Assembly: GCA_027057815.1 (NCBI GenBank) | Contig: JALURD010000116.1 | Location: 1-12,754 of the forward strand | Direction: 5' to 3' | DNA from: Acidilobaceae archaeon | GTDB taxonomy: Archaea; Thermoproteota; Thermoprotei_A; Sulfolobales; Acidilobaceae | Length of the DNA stretch: 12,754 nucleotides | Part shown: piece by piece, positions 1-7,165 of the stretch | How positions within the stretch are numbered: position 1 is the stretch's first letter | Layout of the letters: each line of letters starts with the position of its first letter | Made by a program: the position numbers and the translations under genes | The notes under the pieces: generated by a model | The model's input: the letters and a program-made list of their open reading frames with translations, nothing else | What the model was told of the DNA's origin: nothing | Databases searched by the model: none

Positions 1-1
1 G

Positions 2-274
2 GCGGTGAGCGTGGACTCCCCCTGGTGTCTCAAGAGGTTCAGGGAGGAGAACAGGCTCCAGTTCCGCCTCCTCAGCGACTATAACAGGGACGTCGTGAGG
101 CTCTACAACGTCTACCATGATGAAGTCCTAGGGCTGAAGTATGTGGCAAAAAGGGCCGTCTTCATAGTGAAGCCCGACGGCACCATAAGCTATGCGTGGA
201 TCAGCGACGACCCACTCAAGGAGCCAGACTACGACGAGGTAATAGCTGAGGCCAACAAGGCAGCCTCAGGCTAG
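2..274 (+). CDS. Peroxiredoxin (AhpC/TSA, Bcp-like), 3' part only
   Basis: This is the C-terminal part of a thiol peroxidase that reduces hydrogen peroxide and organic peroxides in the cytoplasm. The reading frame is open to the left edge, so the GTG at position 5 is most likely an internal valine and not the start. What remains shows the family's second half: a VSVDSPWC segment after the peroxidatic-Cys region, then FRLLSD, and then RAVFIVKPDGTISYAW followed by DDP and EPDYDEV. This last block is the beta-strand/turn pattern typical of archaeal Bcp-type peroxiredoxins. The peroxidatic cysteine lies upstream of the window. The only cysteine visible is the one at 26-28, which could be a resolving cysteine, but that cannot be decided here. 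The gene ends 4 bp before the stop of the convergent MFS gene. Confidence 0.88.
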   Translation, partial: AVSVDSPWCLKRFREENRLQFRLLSDYNRDVVRLYNVYHDEVLGLKYVAKRAVFIVKPDGTISYAWISDDPLKEPDYDEVIAEANKAASG

Positions 275-278
275 AGAT

Positions 279-1478
279 TCAGGACTCAGCCTTCGCAGCG
301 GCCAGGGCTCCAAGGAGGCCAAGGCTCCACGCGAGACCGGCGGCAGCCAGAGGGTTACCTAGGAGGCTTGCGATTGCGAGGTTGCCAAGCGTCCAGCCGA
401 GGCCCATTGCTGCGTACATGAGAGTGTAGACGGCCGCCCGGGCCCCTGGAAGAGCCCTTGCTGCGGAGGCCTTGTAGGCAGTCTCGTAGAAAGCCATAGC
501 CACCCCCCACGTGAGGGAGGAGGCTAGGGGATGCACGCCCGTGACTAACATAGTCGTGGCTGCAGCGGACGCCACCGGGGCAAGCGCCAGGGCAACCCTG
601 GGGAATCGATCGTATAGGAGCCCTATGGGGAGCGCTGCCAGGGCATCCGAGGCCATCGCGGCGGAATACATGAGCGCAACCATCTCCGCCGGGATCCCGG
701 ACTCTGAGAGTGTATACGAGGCCAGCCCCCAGTGCATGAAGGAAGCCATTCCGAGGCCCGACGCGGCGGCAAGCGCCAGGGCCCAGCCCGGGATCCCGGC
801 GGAGCCGCCGGCTCCCCCGGTGACCCTTGGCTGCGGGTAGCTCCTGTAGGCCGCAGTGAGTGAGGCAAGCGCGGCTGCTGCCGGTAGGGCTAGGAGGGCG
901 AAGGCAGCCGTGTAGGATCCCCTGGCGGCGATTGCCGCGGCGACGAGCACTCCCCCAGTGAAGGCTCCCAGCTGGTCCGCCACTTCGTGCAGGCTGAATA
1001 TTAGGCCCCTCCTCCGGGATCCCAGGTCGTGGGCGACCGAGGCGAGTATGGCATCCCTCGGGGCGGCTCTGAGGCCCTTCCCGACCCTCTCAACAGCGTA
1101 GAGCGTGAAGGCCTCCCACCAATGCCCGGCGAGCGCCAGCAGCGGCACTGCAACTAGGTTGACAGTATACCCGGCGAAGACTAGTAGCCAATAGACCCCG
1201 GGCCTCCTAGCCCTGTGCGCGGCCAATCCTCCAGCAACCCTTGCCGCATGGGCTATCAAGTCGCCGACGCTCAGAGCCCCCGCGATGAGGGCCCCGGCGC
1301 CCAGGTAGCCCAGGAACGGGCCGGAGACGCTCCTGGCACCCTCGTAGGCGACGTCTGCGAATAGCGAGGTCAGGGAGAGGCCTATGAAGGCAGCAAGCGC
1401 AGCCCTCCGCCGCCCACTCAAGCCGACCAGGCCCCCAGAGGCGTCAGCCGAGAACCGACTCGCCACGGGCCCTACCAC
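279..1478 (-). CDS. MFS transporter, substrate unknown
   Basis: A 399-residue polytopic inner-membrane protein of the major facilitator superfamily, close to the usual 12-helix length. After a short basic N-terminus (RRR near residue 23) there are alternating Ala/Leu/Gly-rich helices. Recognisable family blocks are SLFADVAYEGARS (38-50), ERVGKGLRAAPRDA (130-143) and LHEVADQLGAFTGG (163-176), with GLLYDRFPR (286-294) as the motif-A-like loop of the second half. A Gly-rich linker near 215-230 separates the two halves. These blocks resemble a group of prokaryotic MFS proteins annotated as drug or sugar-efflux-like, but the substrate cannot be read from sequence. The start is GTG at 1478, chosen because GGAGG lies 6 nt upstream. 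The gene is divergent from the amidase and convergent with the peroxiredoxin. It carries four copies of GGATCC, three of them as GGGATCCC. Confidence 0.85.
   Translation of the reverse strand: MVGPVASRFSADASGGLVGLSGRRRAALAAFIGLSLTSLFADVAYEGARSVSGPFLGYLGAGALIAGALSVGDLIAHAARVAGGLAAHRARRPGVYWLLVFAGYTVNLVAVPLLALAGHWWEAFTLYAVERVGKGLRAAPRDAILASVAHDLGSRRRGLIFSLHEVADQLGAFTGGVLVAAAIAARGSYTAAFALLALPAAAALASLTAAYRSYPQPRVTGGAGGSAGIPGWALALAAASGLGMASFMHWGLASYTLSESGIPAEMVALMYSAAMASDALAALPIGLLYDRFPRVALALAPVASAAATTMLVTGVHPLASSLTWGVAMAFYETAYKASAARALPGARAAVYTLMYAAMGLGWTLGNLAIASLLGNPLAAAGLAWSLGLLGALAAAKAES
689..799. repeat. Two identical 12-bp palindromes CCGGGATCCCGG
   Basis: CCGGGATCCCGG occurs perfectly at 689-700 and again at 788-799, both inside the MFS gene. 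They encode the Gly-Ile-Pro tripeptides at residues 261-263 and 228-230 of its product. They belong to a wider set of nine GGGATCCC octamers in the window. The first seven lie between 691 and 2818, and two more are at 9979-9986 and 11393-11400. The sequence identity is directly visible. Whether the sites have a function or reflect codon choice for Gly-Ile-Pro is not known. Confidence 0.6.
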
Positions 1479-1484
1479 GGCGGG

Positions 1485-1489
1485 CCTCC
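1485..1489 (-). promoter_or_regulatory. Ribosome binding site of the MFS gene
   Basis: Read on the minus strand this is GGAGG, 6 nt before the GTG at 1478. It is complementary to the archaeal 16S rRNA 3' tail and decides the GTG start. Confidence 0.7.
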
Positions 1490-1540
1490 GCGTAACATTC
1501 CCTCATCACCCGCGCTGCATAGACGATGTAGCCCCGGCGG

Positions 1541-1548
1541 TATTTCAA
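1541..1548 (+). promoter_or_regulatory. Possible TATA-like box of the amidase gene
   Basis: TATTTCAA is the most A/T-rich stretch in the 108-bp spacer between the divergent MFS and amidase genes. It lies about 40-46 nt before the amidase TTG start, which would give a leader of roughly 20 nt containing the ribosome site. The match to the archaeal TATA consensus is weak, and no clear BRE is visible. Confidence 0.25.
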
Positions 1549-1574
1549 CCTCCACAGCCCTCCATGCCGGGCTT

Positions 1575-1580
1575 GAGGGG
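1575..1580 (+). promoter_or_regulatory. Ribosome binding site fixing the TTG start of the amidase
   Basis: GAGGGG stands 6 nt before the TTG at 1587. The ATG at 1564 is out of frame, so this site supports the unusual TTG initiation codon. Confidence 0.6.
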
Positions 1581-1586
1581 TACGAC

Positions 1587-2900
1587 TTGAAGAGACGGGT
1601 CTTGGACTCCTTAGCGGCCGGAGTCTCCCGCCTTGAGGGCTTCCTGGAGTCGCTCTCATCCATGGGGGTGGGCAAGCCTACTGGGAAGGACCCACGGGAG
1701 GCCCGCTCAACCTGTATAGGTGACGGTTGGAGGCTCCGCCTAGCCATCACGTGTCATGAGGGCAGGCCAGGGATCCCGGGGCCCCTCCACGGCGTCCCCG
1801 TGGCTTACAAGGATAACATGGAGTACCCGGGCGAGGAGGTGAGACTGGGATCCCCCGTGGTCTTCACCAGATCCGCCGGTATAGCCGAGCCGCTCGCCAG
1901 GCTCGCCGGCCTAGGGGCCTACCCGGCCGCCCGGGCCTCGATGGACGAGTATAGCCTAAGCGTGACCGGTTACAACGAGTTCCTAGGCACCGCCGCCAAC
2001 CCGGTGGTACCCGGCCGCATAATTGGGGGGAGCACGAGCGGGGGCGCAGGCCTGGTAGCCCTATGGAAAGCAGGCGTCGCCCTCGCCACCGACGCTGGCG
2101 GGTCGGCCAGGATACCCGCGGCTTACACAGGCCTCTACGGCTTCAAGCTCAGGAGTAGCCAAGGTAGCTGGAGAGGAGTCCATAAACTCATCCCGAGCCT
2201 AGAGGCACTTGGAATCATAGCATGGGACCCCGCAACGCTAGCTCTCTCATTGGAGGCGATACAACCCGGGCTCCTCGCCAGGGCCCTCAGCACGGTTAGG
2301 CTCTGGGAGGAGGGCATGCCCCGACCCACTCTCCTGATCCCGGCCTGGGTTGGGGATGTAGCGGACTCCGAAGTACTAGAGGCCTTCGAAGCCGCAGTGG
2401 AGGATCTTGAGGACGCCGGGTTTCTCGTGGTAAGGCCCCAGGCTGTGATCTTGAGGGAGGCGGAGCCGGCCAGGGCCATAGTGACTCTAGTCGAAGCACT
2501 GGACTCCCTGAGCTCCGTCCCTAGGGAGGCGATGCCCCAGGGGCTTAGGGAACTCCTTAACCTGGCGGCTGGGATCCCCGGCAGCCTCTACGCCAAAGCA
2601 TTAAAGTCCCTCGAAGGCCTGAGGGGGGCCCTCCATGCTACACTCCAAGGAGTAGTAATAGCCACGCCAGCAGTCCCGGTGGACGCACCAAGCCTCGAGG
2701 AGGCCGAGAGGCTTGCCTACTCAAGGAAGCTCATAGCATTCACCGGCCTAGCCAACGCCCTAGACATGGCCTCAGCCGTCGTCCCAGCCAGGAGCCACAG
2801 GTTACCCAGCGGGATCCCCCTACCATTAATGTTCACCTCACCCAGTCCTAGCCAAACCTTAGCCATAACCCTGACAGCCTCCAGCTACATACACCATTAA
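1587..2900 (+). CDS. Amidase-signature family hydrolase (GatA-like fold)
   Basis: A 437-residue cytoplasmic enzyme of the amidase-signature family, which hydrolyses carboxamides through a Ser-cisSer-Lys triad. The triad is visible: Lys75 in PVAYKDN, cis-Ser149 in GGSTSGG, and the nucleophile Ser173 in DAGGSARIPAA. The 24-residue spacing from Ser149 to Ser173 equals that between Ser217 and Ser241 of FAAH. SMDEYS followed by GYNEFLGTAANP (118-139) matches the conserved block before the glycine-serine loop. The loop itself is atypical (GGSTSGGA where GGSSGGS is usual), and the usual Lys of the GKTNMDE block is Arg116. The C-terminal half is divergent and slightly short compared with GatA (usually about 470-490). 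No gatB or gatC is adjacent. A role as the tRNA amidotransferase subunit is therefore less likely than a stand-alone amidase, but not excluded. The substrate is unknown. The start is TTG with GAGGGG 6 nt upstream. Confidence 0.85.
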   Translation: MKRRVLDSLAAGVSRLEGFLESLSSMGVGKPTGKDPREARSTCIGDGWRLRLAITCHEGRPGIPGPLHGVPVAYKDNMEYPGEEVRLGSPVVFTRSAGIAEPLARLAGLGAYPAARASMDEYSLSVTGYNEFLGTAANPVVPGRIIGGSTSGGAGLVALWKAGVALATDAGGSARIPAAYTGLYGFKLRSSQGSWRGVHKLIPSLEALGIIAWDPATLALSLEAIQPGLLARALSTVRLWEEGMPRPTLLIPAWVGDVADSEVLEAFEAAVEDLEDAGFLVVRPQAVILREAEPARAIVTLVEALDSLSSVPREAMPQGLRELLNLAAGIPGSLYAKALKSLEGLRGALHATLQGVVIATPAVPVDAPSLEEAERLAYSRKLIAFTGLANALDMASAVVPARSHRLPSGIPLPLMFTSPSPSQTLAITLTASSYIHH

Positions 2901-2931
2901 GACGCATTCTTCAGCCGCCCCCGGCAGGGTT

Positions 2932-2952
2932 AAGGGTTTTGACAAAAGCCTT
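2932..2952. repeat. Imperfect inverted repeat, 9-bp arms, 3-bp centre
   Basis: AAGGGTTTT-GAC-AAAAGCCTT: eight of nine positions pair, with a single G/G mismatch. It lies 31 bp after the amidase stop and 64 bp before the next gene's GTG. It could be an operator for the downstream membrane protein or a weak hairpin at the end of the amidase transcript. It lacks the T-run expected of an archaeal terminator on the plus strand. A TATA-like GTTTAAC follows at 2976-2982. Confidence 0.4.
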
Positions 2953-3016
2953 GGGGCCCCTGTACGTATTCAATCGTTTAACCTGTTAGCCGGATCGGGT
3001 CCTGTGAAGGGGTGGA

Positions 3017-4264
3017 GTGGTGGTTTTCAGGGATGGGCTCCCGCTGGTGAAGGGCCTGCCTATAATGGCCTCGGCACTCGCGACCCTAATTATTGGGGGA
3101 CTCATTGGGATCTCGTACCTTCACGACTTGACTGTTGGAGGCGTTGGCGACCCGATTGGCAGGGTGCTCAGCTGGACTAGGGGATTGTATGGGTCCCACT
3201 GGTTCCTAGCGGTTATGGGCTTCACGGTTGCACTCGTATCGATGGAGGTGCTGACTCTCCTCTCCCTTGAGTGGTCGGGTCGTGTGGCCCCTGCATGGGT
3301 TAGGGCCGGGTTCCTCGCGCTATTTTGGCCGGCCATGATCCTCTACCTTGCAGGCCAACAATATGCCGCGCTCGCTCTGGCGTCAGCATATACGGGGCTC
3401 GCAGCCTTCTACGCGTCGAGGACGCTCCTCTCCCCGTCGCAGTACGGCTTAAGGCCGGGCCACTATAACTACCTGCTAACGCTCTCCCCCGCCATACTCG
3501 CAGTCCTCACACTCGCGTGGCTCGCCTCTAGGCTCCTCGGTGGGGTGTACTTCGACCTGGCCCTAGCGAGTATAGCTTTCCCGGTAACCGCGATAATTGC
3601 CGTGGAGTCGAGGGACATACCGCTCCTCCTAGGAGTCAGGCCCACGAGGGAGTTCATCGCGCGCAGGAAAACATTAGCTTGGAGGGCCATAGTTGCGTAT
3701 ATAGCTGCTCTCCTGGGGTTGGTTGCAGCCTCAACCAGGCACCCTGCGGGCCTAGTACTGGGAGGGGCGCTACTTCTAGTCTCCGCAGCCGCATCAATGG
3801 CCAGCCTCGGGCTGCCCGAGGCAATCCAGGCGTCTGGTAAAGCGGTTCCAGGATATGTGAGATCGAACCTGGCAGTCCACCTAGCCCTGGCTCATGCCTG
3901 GCTAGCGGTTGCTGGCGCATCGCTGCTCGCGTGGGGTCTGGGCCTCGGCCCAAGTCTATGGGCCATGGACACGGCCGTTCACGCGGTCACGCTAGGCTTC
4001 ATGTTCAACGTAATCTTCGGGGTGGATGCGGTCCTACTCTATGGCCACGCCGGGATACCGCTGAGCAAGGTCCCACGCCCCAGCCCTGTGCCAGGCCTAC
4101 TCCTCAACGCGGCCCTCATACTGAGAGCGGTCCACGGCTTCACCGGGCTAGCACCCGGCCTAGCGGCACTCTCAGGTCCCCTTGCAGGCCTAGGCATCAT
4201 ATTCTTCTACTTAAGGAACATCGCCAAGCTACGCAAGCTAATCGCAAGTAATCGGGCAGGCTAG
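3017..4264 (+). CDS. Polytopic membrane protein, NnrS / heme-copper-oxidase-like
   Basis: A 415-residue integral membrane protein with about 11-12 predicted hydrophobic helices and no large soluble domain. Several histidines lie in or next to helices: His61 in SHWFLAVMGF, His149 in the GHYNYLL block, His288 and His293 in HLALAHAWL, and His322 and His344 in a segment reading VHAVTLGFMFNVIFG then YGHAG. The SHW..MGF and HA..LGF...IFG patterns resemble NnrS-type and heme-copper oxidase subunit I-like proteins, where such histidines bind heme or metal. The similarity is recalled from family patterns, so a redox or nitric-oxide role is inference. Glu76 and Glu85 also lie in or near helix 2. GTG at 3017 is the chosen start, with a G-rich GGGGTGG just upstream; GTG at 3020 is equally possible. 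It appears to be a single-gene transcript, ending 97 bp from the convergent surface-protein gene. Confidence 0.6.
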   Translation: MVVFRDGLPLVKGLPIMASALATLIIGGLIGISYLHDLTVGGVGDPIGRVLSWTRGLYGSHWFLAVMGFTVALVSMEVLTLLSLEWSGRVAPAWVRAGFLALFWPAMILYLAGQQYAALALASAYTGLAAFYASRTLLSPSQYGLRPGHYNYLLTLSPAILAVLTLAWLASRLLGGVYFDLALASIAFPVTAIIAVESRDIPLLLGVRPTREFIARRKTLAWRAIVAYIAALLGLVAASTRHPAGLVLGGALLLVSAAASMASLGLPEAIQASGKAVPGYVRSNLAVHLALAHAWLAVAGASLLAWGLGLGPSLWAMDTAVHAVTLGFMFNVIFGVDAVLLYGHAGIPLSKVPRPSPVPGLLLNAALILRAVHGFTGLAPGLAALSGPLAGLGIIFFYLRNIAKLRKLIASNRAG

Positions 4265-4361
4265 TCTTCACATGCTGACACGCCACTCACTACTGGATAA
4301 GTCCTGAAACCATTAAGCCATAAGTATTCTGCATTAGACCGCCCTTTACACGTCACCGCTC

Positions 4362-6959
4362 CTACGCGTTCTTGGCTACATTCATGGCTACCAACACCGC
4401 TGCAGCCACCATAGCCAGAACTACTACAAGGATAATGATGGACTGCTTAATGGGAGACCCCGTAGGTGGACGCACAGCACTTGGTGTGCCCGCAAGGCTA
4501 TCCTCATTATGCCTTGTAGTGCTGGTTGACGCGGTTTTGGTGGGAGCCTCAGTAATAGTAGTCGGTGTCGACGTGGGGGTCCCTATAGAGCCGGTGTGGC
4601 CGTCAATGCGTTCCTTAATTATCTTGAATGTCAGCTCCGTCAGCTCCGCTGCTTTAGGGCCCAGCTCCCAAGGCGTCAGTTGGGGTGGCTTGTAAGCCCA
4701 GCCGTGTGTGAGGGGGATGATCCAGTACTCGTATTCTGCATGTCCATCGTCGAGTGGAATCTTTATTGTTAGCGAATGTATCTCCGGGAGTACGTCTCCG
4801 TAGTCTTTTCCGTACATGTCGGCGATCGTTGCACCTTTGCCGGTGTTAGGGTGCACGTAGAGAGCGATGGCTCTAGGGTAGGGGTATCCGGTGGAGTAGA
4901 CTATGGCTATGTTGCAGTCTCTACAGATCACGAAGTTATCCGTCCATGTGTTCTTGGTTATAACTCCCAGGCCCGGCACGTAGACGTATAGTGGCCCCAG
5001 GACACCTAAGGGTTGCCGGGGGCCCTCAGGAGGCCAGACTCTAACGTCTAGCTCGTCAAGAGCGGGATCTAATACGAACTTATAGCCTGGAGCCTCTACA
5101 GAGACGCTTACCCTGACTATCCCATCAACTGCGGTCAGGTTCTTCGTCACACTGTACCCTTCCGACTTGAAGGTGAAGACTAAGGCGTCTCCAAGCTCTT
5201 CCACGCTGCAGGAGCCCCCATCGCACCCGGTCCAGGCGCTTCCCCCTGGCCCTACGAGCTGTACTCCCGCTCTAATGGAGGCCAGGAGGGCCCCGGTGGC
5301 GTTGCTGTAAACTAGCACTCTATCAGGTATGCTTGAGGATTCACTGGATACTACCGGCTTCAGGACTAAGCCGGGCCTAGGCTCAGCCGTCCAGGGCGGA
5401 TAGCCTTCTCTAGTCAGGTAGTCGGCGGCTAGCTTTGCCATGACTTGGGGGCAGACGAGCTTGAACCCGAGGGATTTAAGGTAGCCCGCAAGCTCAAGTA
5501 TTAGGGAGTAATTGAACGACCAGGCATCAACGACTACAGCTAGGAAGGCTGGCCTCAAGTTAATACTCTCCACCATTCTACTCAGGACTTCCCTATAGTT
5601 GCCGGCGTTAACCACTATTGAGTAAAGGACGGGGACGCCGTTAACCATGGTCAGACCCGGGAATCCTTGAAGCTGGTCGCTGACGGCCACAAATATTGAA
5701 TTATAGAGCTTGGAGAAGACCTCGACGCCCCTATAGCCGGGCGGCGGCCAGAAGAACGCTGCTGAAAGGCCGAGTCTCTCGACTAGGGGTTTAGCCTCAG
5801 CCGCGAGGGCTTGGAGGTCGCTCAAGGAAGCCTCCATGGGTTCAATGTAGCCCGCTCCTGCGACGCCTGAGAGGAAGCAGTCAGCCCTAGTTGCGGTGCC
5901 GTACAGGAACCAAGCTATGTGGGGTGCTAGCCTAGCTATCCAAGGGTTGACTGTCCACCCGACGGGGACCCTACCCCTCTCTGGGTGTAGCCAGTACCTA
6001 CTAGTCGCCAGCTCGTTGACTAGGAACCCTATGTTGTCACCGTCACTCACAATTATGGAGGCATAGGCTCCCCCAGGCTCCAGTTCTATGCCTTGAGAGG
6101 GGTTAGCCGGGTGAGGGGGTGTTAGGTGGGTAAACCACTCTGCGAAGCTTAAGCTACCAGCCAAGTCAGCCACTATCAAGGTTTTCCCGTGCCTGCTGAG
6201 CAGTATGACCCCCGTGACTTCAGCGTCGCTCCCTTCAGGGAAGAACCCAAGGACAAGCCTTCCGTTGATAGTGTCCAGAATCCTATCCAAGAGCGCTGAT
6301 TCCGTATTGTTGAGTGGATTTAGTGAGACTGTGGGGAGTCTATGCTTTATTGCGTAATCGCGTATCTGGACGTAGTCGGGCCTGACTATTATGAGGGAGC
6401 TGGTGTTTAACTCGTTTAACAGGTTCATTAGTGCATTGTAGACGTCGATCTTATCCTGGAATACGCCCCTTAGGTCTTTGACAACAGGTAGTCCTGTCCT
6501 GGTAAGCCTCTCAGCTATACTGGGATGAGCAACTACAAAGTTATCAATAGACGCTAAGACTGTTGCTAGGTTGACGGTGTCCGGTAGCTTGGGGTCATAA
6601 ATAATTACGCCGTTAACATAGTCCCTAAACTTCAATACCAGGTCCTCAAGGCTAAGGTGTTCTAAGTGGAAGCCGCAGCCTAGAACCTTCTCTATGAAGT
6701 AGCGGAAGACAGCTAGTTCCCCATCGTTGTAAATTATGGCAAGGCGGGGGCCAACCCTATTAACTATGCCTTGCAGGCTTGCAGCAGTTAACCATTCCTT
6801 AGGCTTCCATGACCTGGCATCAACGACTGTTATCATTTCGCAAGGGATACGGGCCACACTAGAGCCCCCCAGCGAGTTAGGGGCTAGAGGAGGCAGGCTG
6901 ATTATGATCAAGAGTAGAAGTGGAAGAGCGGCTGCCTCCCTGCCCGTTTTAACCACCAT
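4362..6959 (-). CDS. Membrane-anchored GxGYxYP-type surface protein
   Basis: An 865-residue exported protein. Residues 1-30 form a signal peptide (basic VVKTGR, then a Leu/Ile core). The N-terminal domain begins with VVDARSW and SLQGIVNR (near 45-67), as in GxGYxYP proteins. The core domain has VSDGDN (304-309), VPVGWTVNPW (331-340) and AGAGYIEP (367-374), the family's name motif with Glu373 where Tyr is usual. The family is widespread in bacteria, and a glycoside-hydrolase-like role has been suggested but is unproven. Residues about 530-780 look like beta-rich domains, with cysteine pairs at 579/584 and 679/682 that could form disulfides. A Thr/Ser/Pro stalk (about 788-838) and one transmembrane helix (839-860) ending in AKNA suggest attachment to the outer face of the membrane, in or under the S-layer. 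Sampled blocks of the gene are about 43-60% G+C, against mostly 60-67% in neighbours, so acquisition by transfer is possible. The ATG has no clear ribosome site upstream. Confidence 0.78.
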   Translation of the reverse strand: MVVKTGREAAALPLLLLIIISLPPLAPNSLGGSSVARIPCEMITVVDARSWKPKEWLTAASLQGIVNRVGPRLAIIYNDGELAVFRYFIEKVLGCGFHLEHLSLEDLVLKFRDYVNGVIIYDPKLPDTVNLATVLASIDNFVVAHPSIAERLTRTGLPVVKDLRGVFQDKIDVYNALMNLLNELNTSSLIIVRPDYVQIRDYAIKHRLPTVSLNPLNNTESALLDRILDTINGRLVLGFFPEGSDAEVTGVILLSRHGKTLIVADLAGSLSFAEWFTHLTPPHPANPSQGIELEPGGAYASIIVSDGDNIGFLVNELATSRYWLHPERGRVPVGWTVNPWIARLAPHIAWFLYGTATRADCFLSGVAGAGYIEPMEASLSDLQALAAEAKPLVERLGLSAAFFWPPPGYRGVEVFSKLYNSIFVAVSDQLQGFPGLTMVNGVPVLYSIVVNAGNYREVLSRMVESINLRPAFLAVVVDAWSFNYSLILELAGYLKSLGFKLVCPQVMAKLAADYLTREGYPPWTAEPRPGLVLKPVVSSESSSIPDRVLVYSNATGALLASIRAGVQLVGPGGSAWTGCDGGSCSVEELGDALVFTFKSEGYSVTKNLTAVDGIVRVSVSVEAPGYKFVLDPALDELDVRVWPPEGPRQPLGVLGPLYVYVPGLGVITKNTWTDNFVICRDCNIAIVYSTGYPYPRAIALYVHPNTGKGATIADMYGKDYGDVLPEIHSLTIKIPLDDGHAEYEYWIIPLTHGWAYKPPQLTPWELGPKAAELTELTFKIIKERIDGHTGSIGTPTSTPTTITEAPTKTASTSTTRHNEDSLAGTPSAVRPPTGSPIKQSIIILVVVLAMVAAAVLVAMNVAKNA

Positions 6960-6987
6960 TTCTTAATGGTAATTCTGGGGGTCTAGG

Positions 6988-7005
6988 CGTCTTAAGCTTT
7001 AGACG
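6988..7005. promoter_or_regulatory. 18-bp near-perfect palindrome, candidate operator/promoter
   Basis: CGTCTTAAGCTTTAGACG is its own reverse complement except for one T/T pair. It lies 29-46 bp before the ATG of the surface-protein gene, and its A/T-rich core AAGCTT falls where an archaeal TATA box would give a very short leader. A regulator bound here could block TBP. It also sits about 160 bp upstream of the CLC gene, so it could in principle act on both divergent genes. No terminator-like T-run is attached. Confidence 0.4.
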
Positions 7006-7165
7006 GGACCTCCTCAATGTCGCCTGCGTGAATGTTGCCCGGCATGAGAGACCGGTGAAGCGTAGTACCTTCAGCTTATGCGTGCGTATGTACCCAGTCG
7101 ACCTGGGAGCGTTTAGGCAGTAGCCGAACACGCCTCGGGGGTGGGGTGGGAGAGGCGCAGCAGGG

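Noticed and set aside
5..7. GTG at position 5 as the real start of the peroxiredoxin
   Set aside because: The valine fits the VSVDS block in the middle of the protein, and the frame is open to the left edge. The peroxidatic-Cys part must lie upstream.
511..840. Open frames of 80-110 codons opposite or offset to the MFS, amidase, membrane-protein and permease genes
   Set aside because: All lie within genes with clear family motifs in another frame. Their compositions are low-complexity, and no ribosome site or motif supports them.
4265..4361. Terminator between the convergent membrane-protein and surface-protein genes
   Set aside because: The 97-bp spacer has no convincing hairpin or T-run on either strand.
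7093..7107. Hairpin CCCAG-TCGAC-CTGGG in the spacer before the CLC gene
   Set aside because: A 5-bp stem is short enough to occur by chance in G+C-rich DNA. I found no riboswitch, tRNA T-loop or C/D-box pattern around it.
7137..7155. G-rich run with three tracts of three or more Gs before the CLC start, possible G-quadruplex
   Set aside because: The fourth tract has only two Gs, and part of the run is likely a GGTG-type ribosome site. The evidence is too weak.
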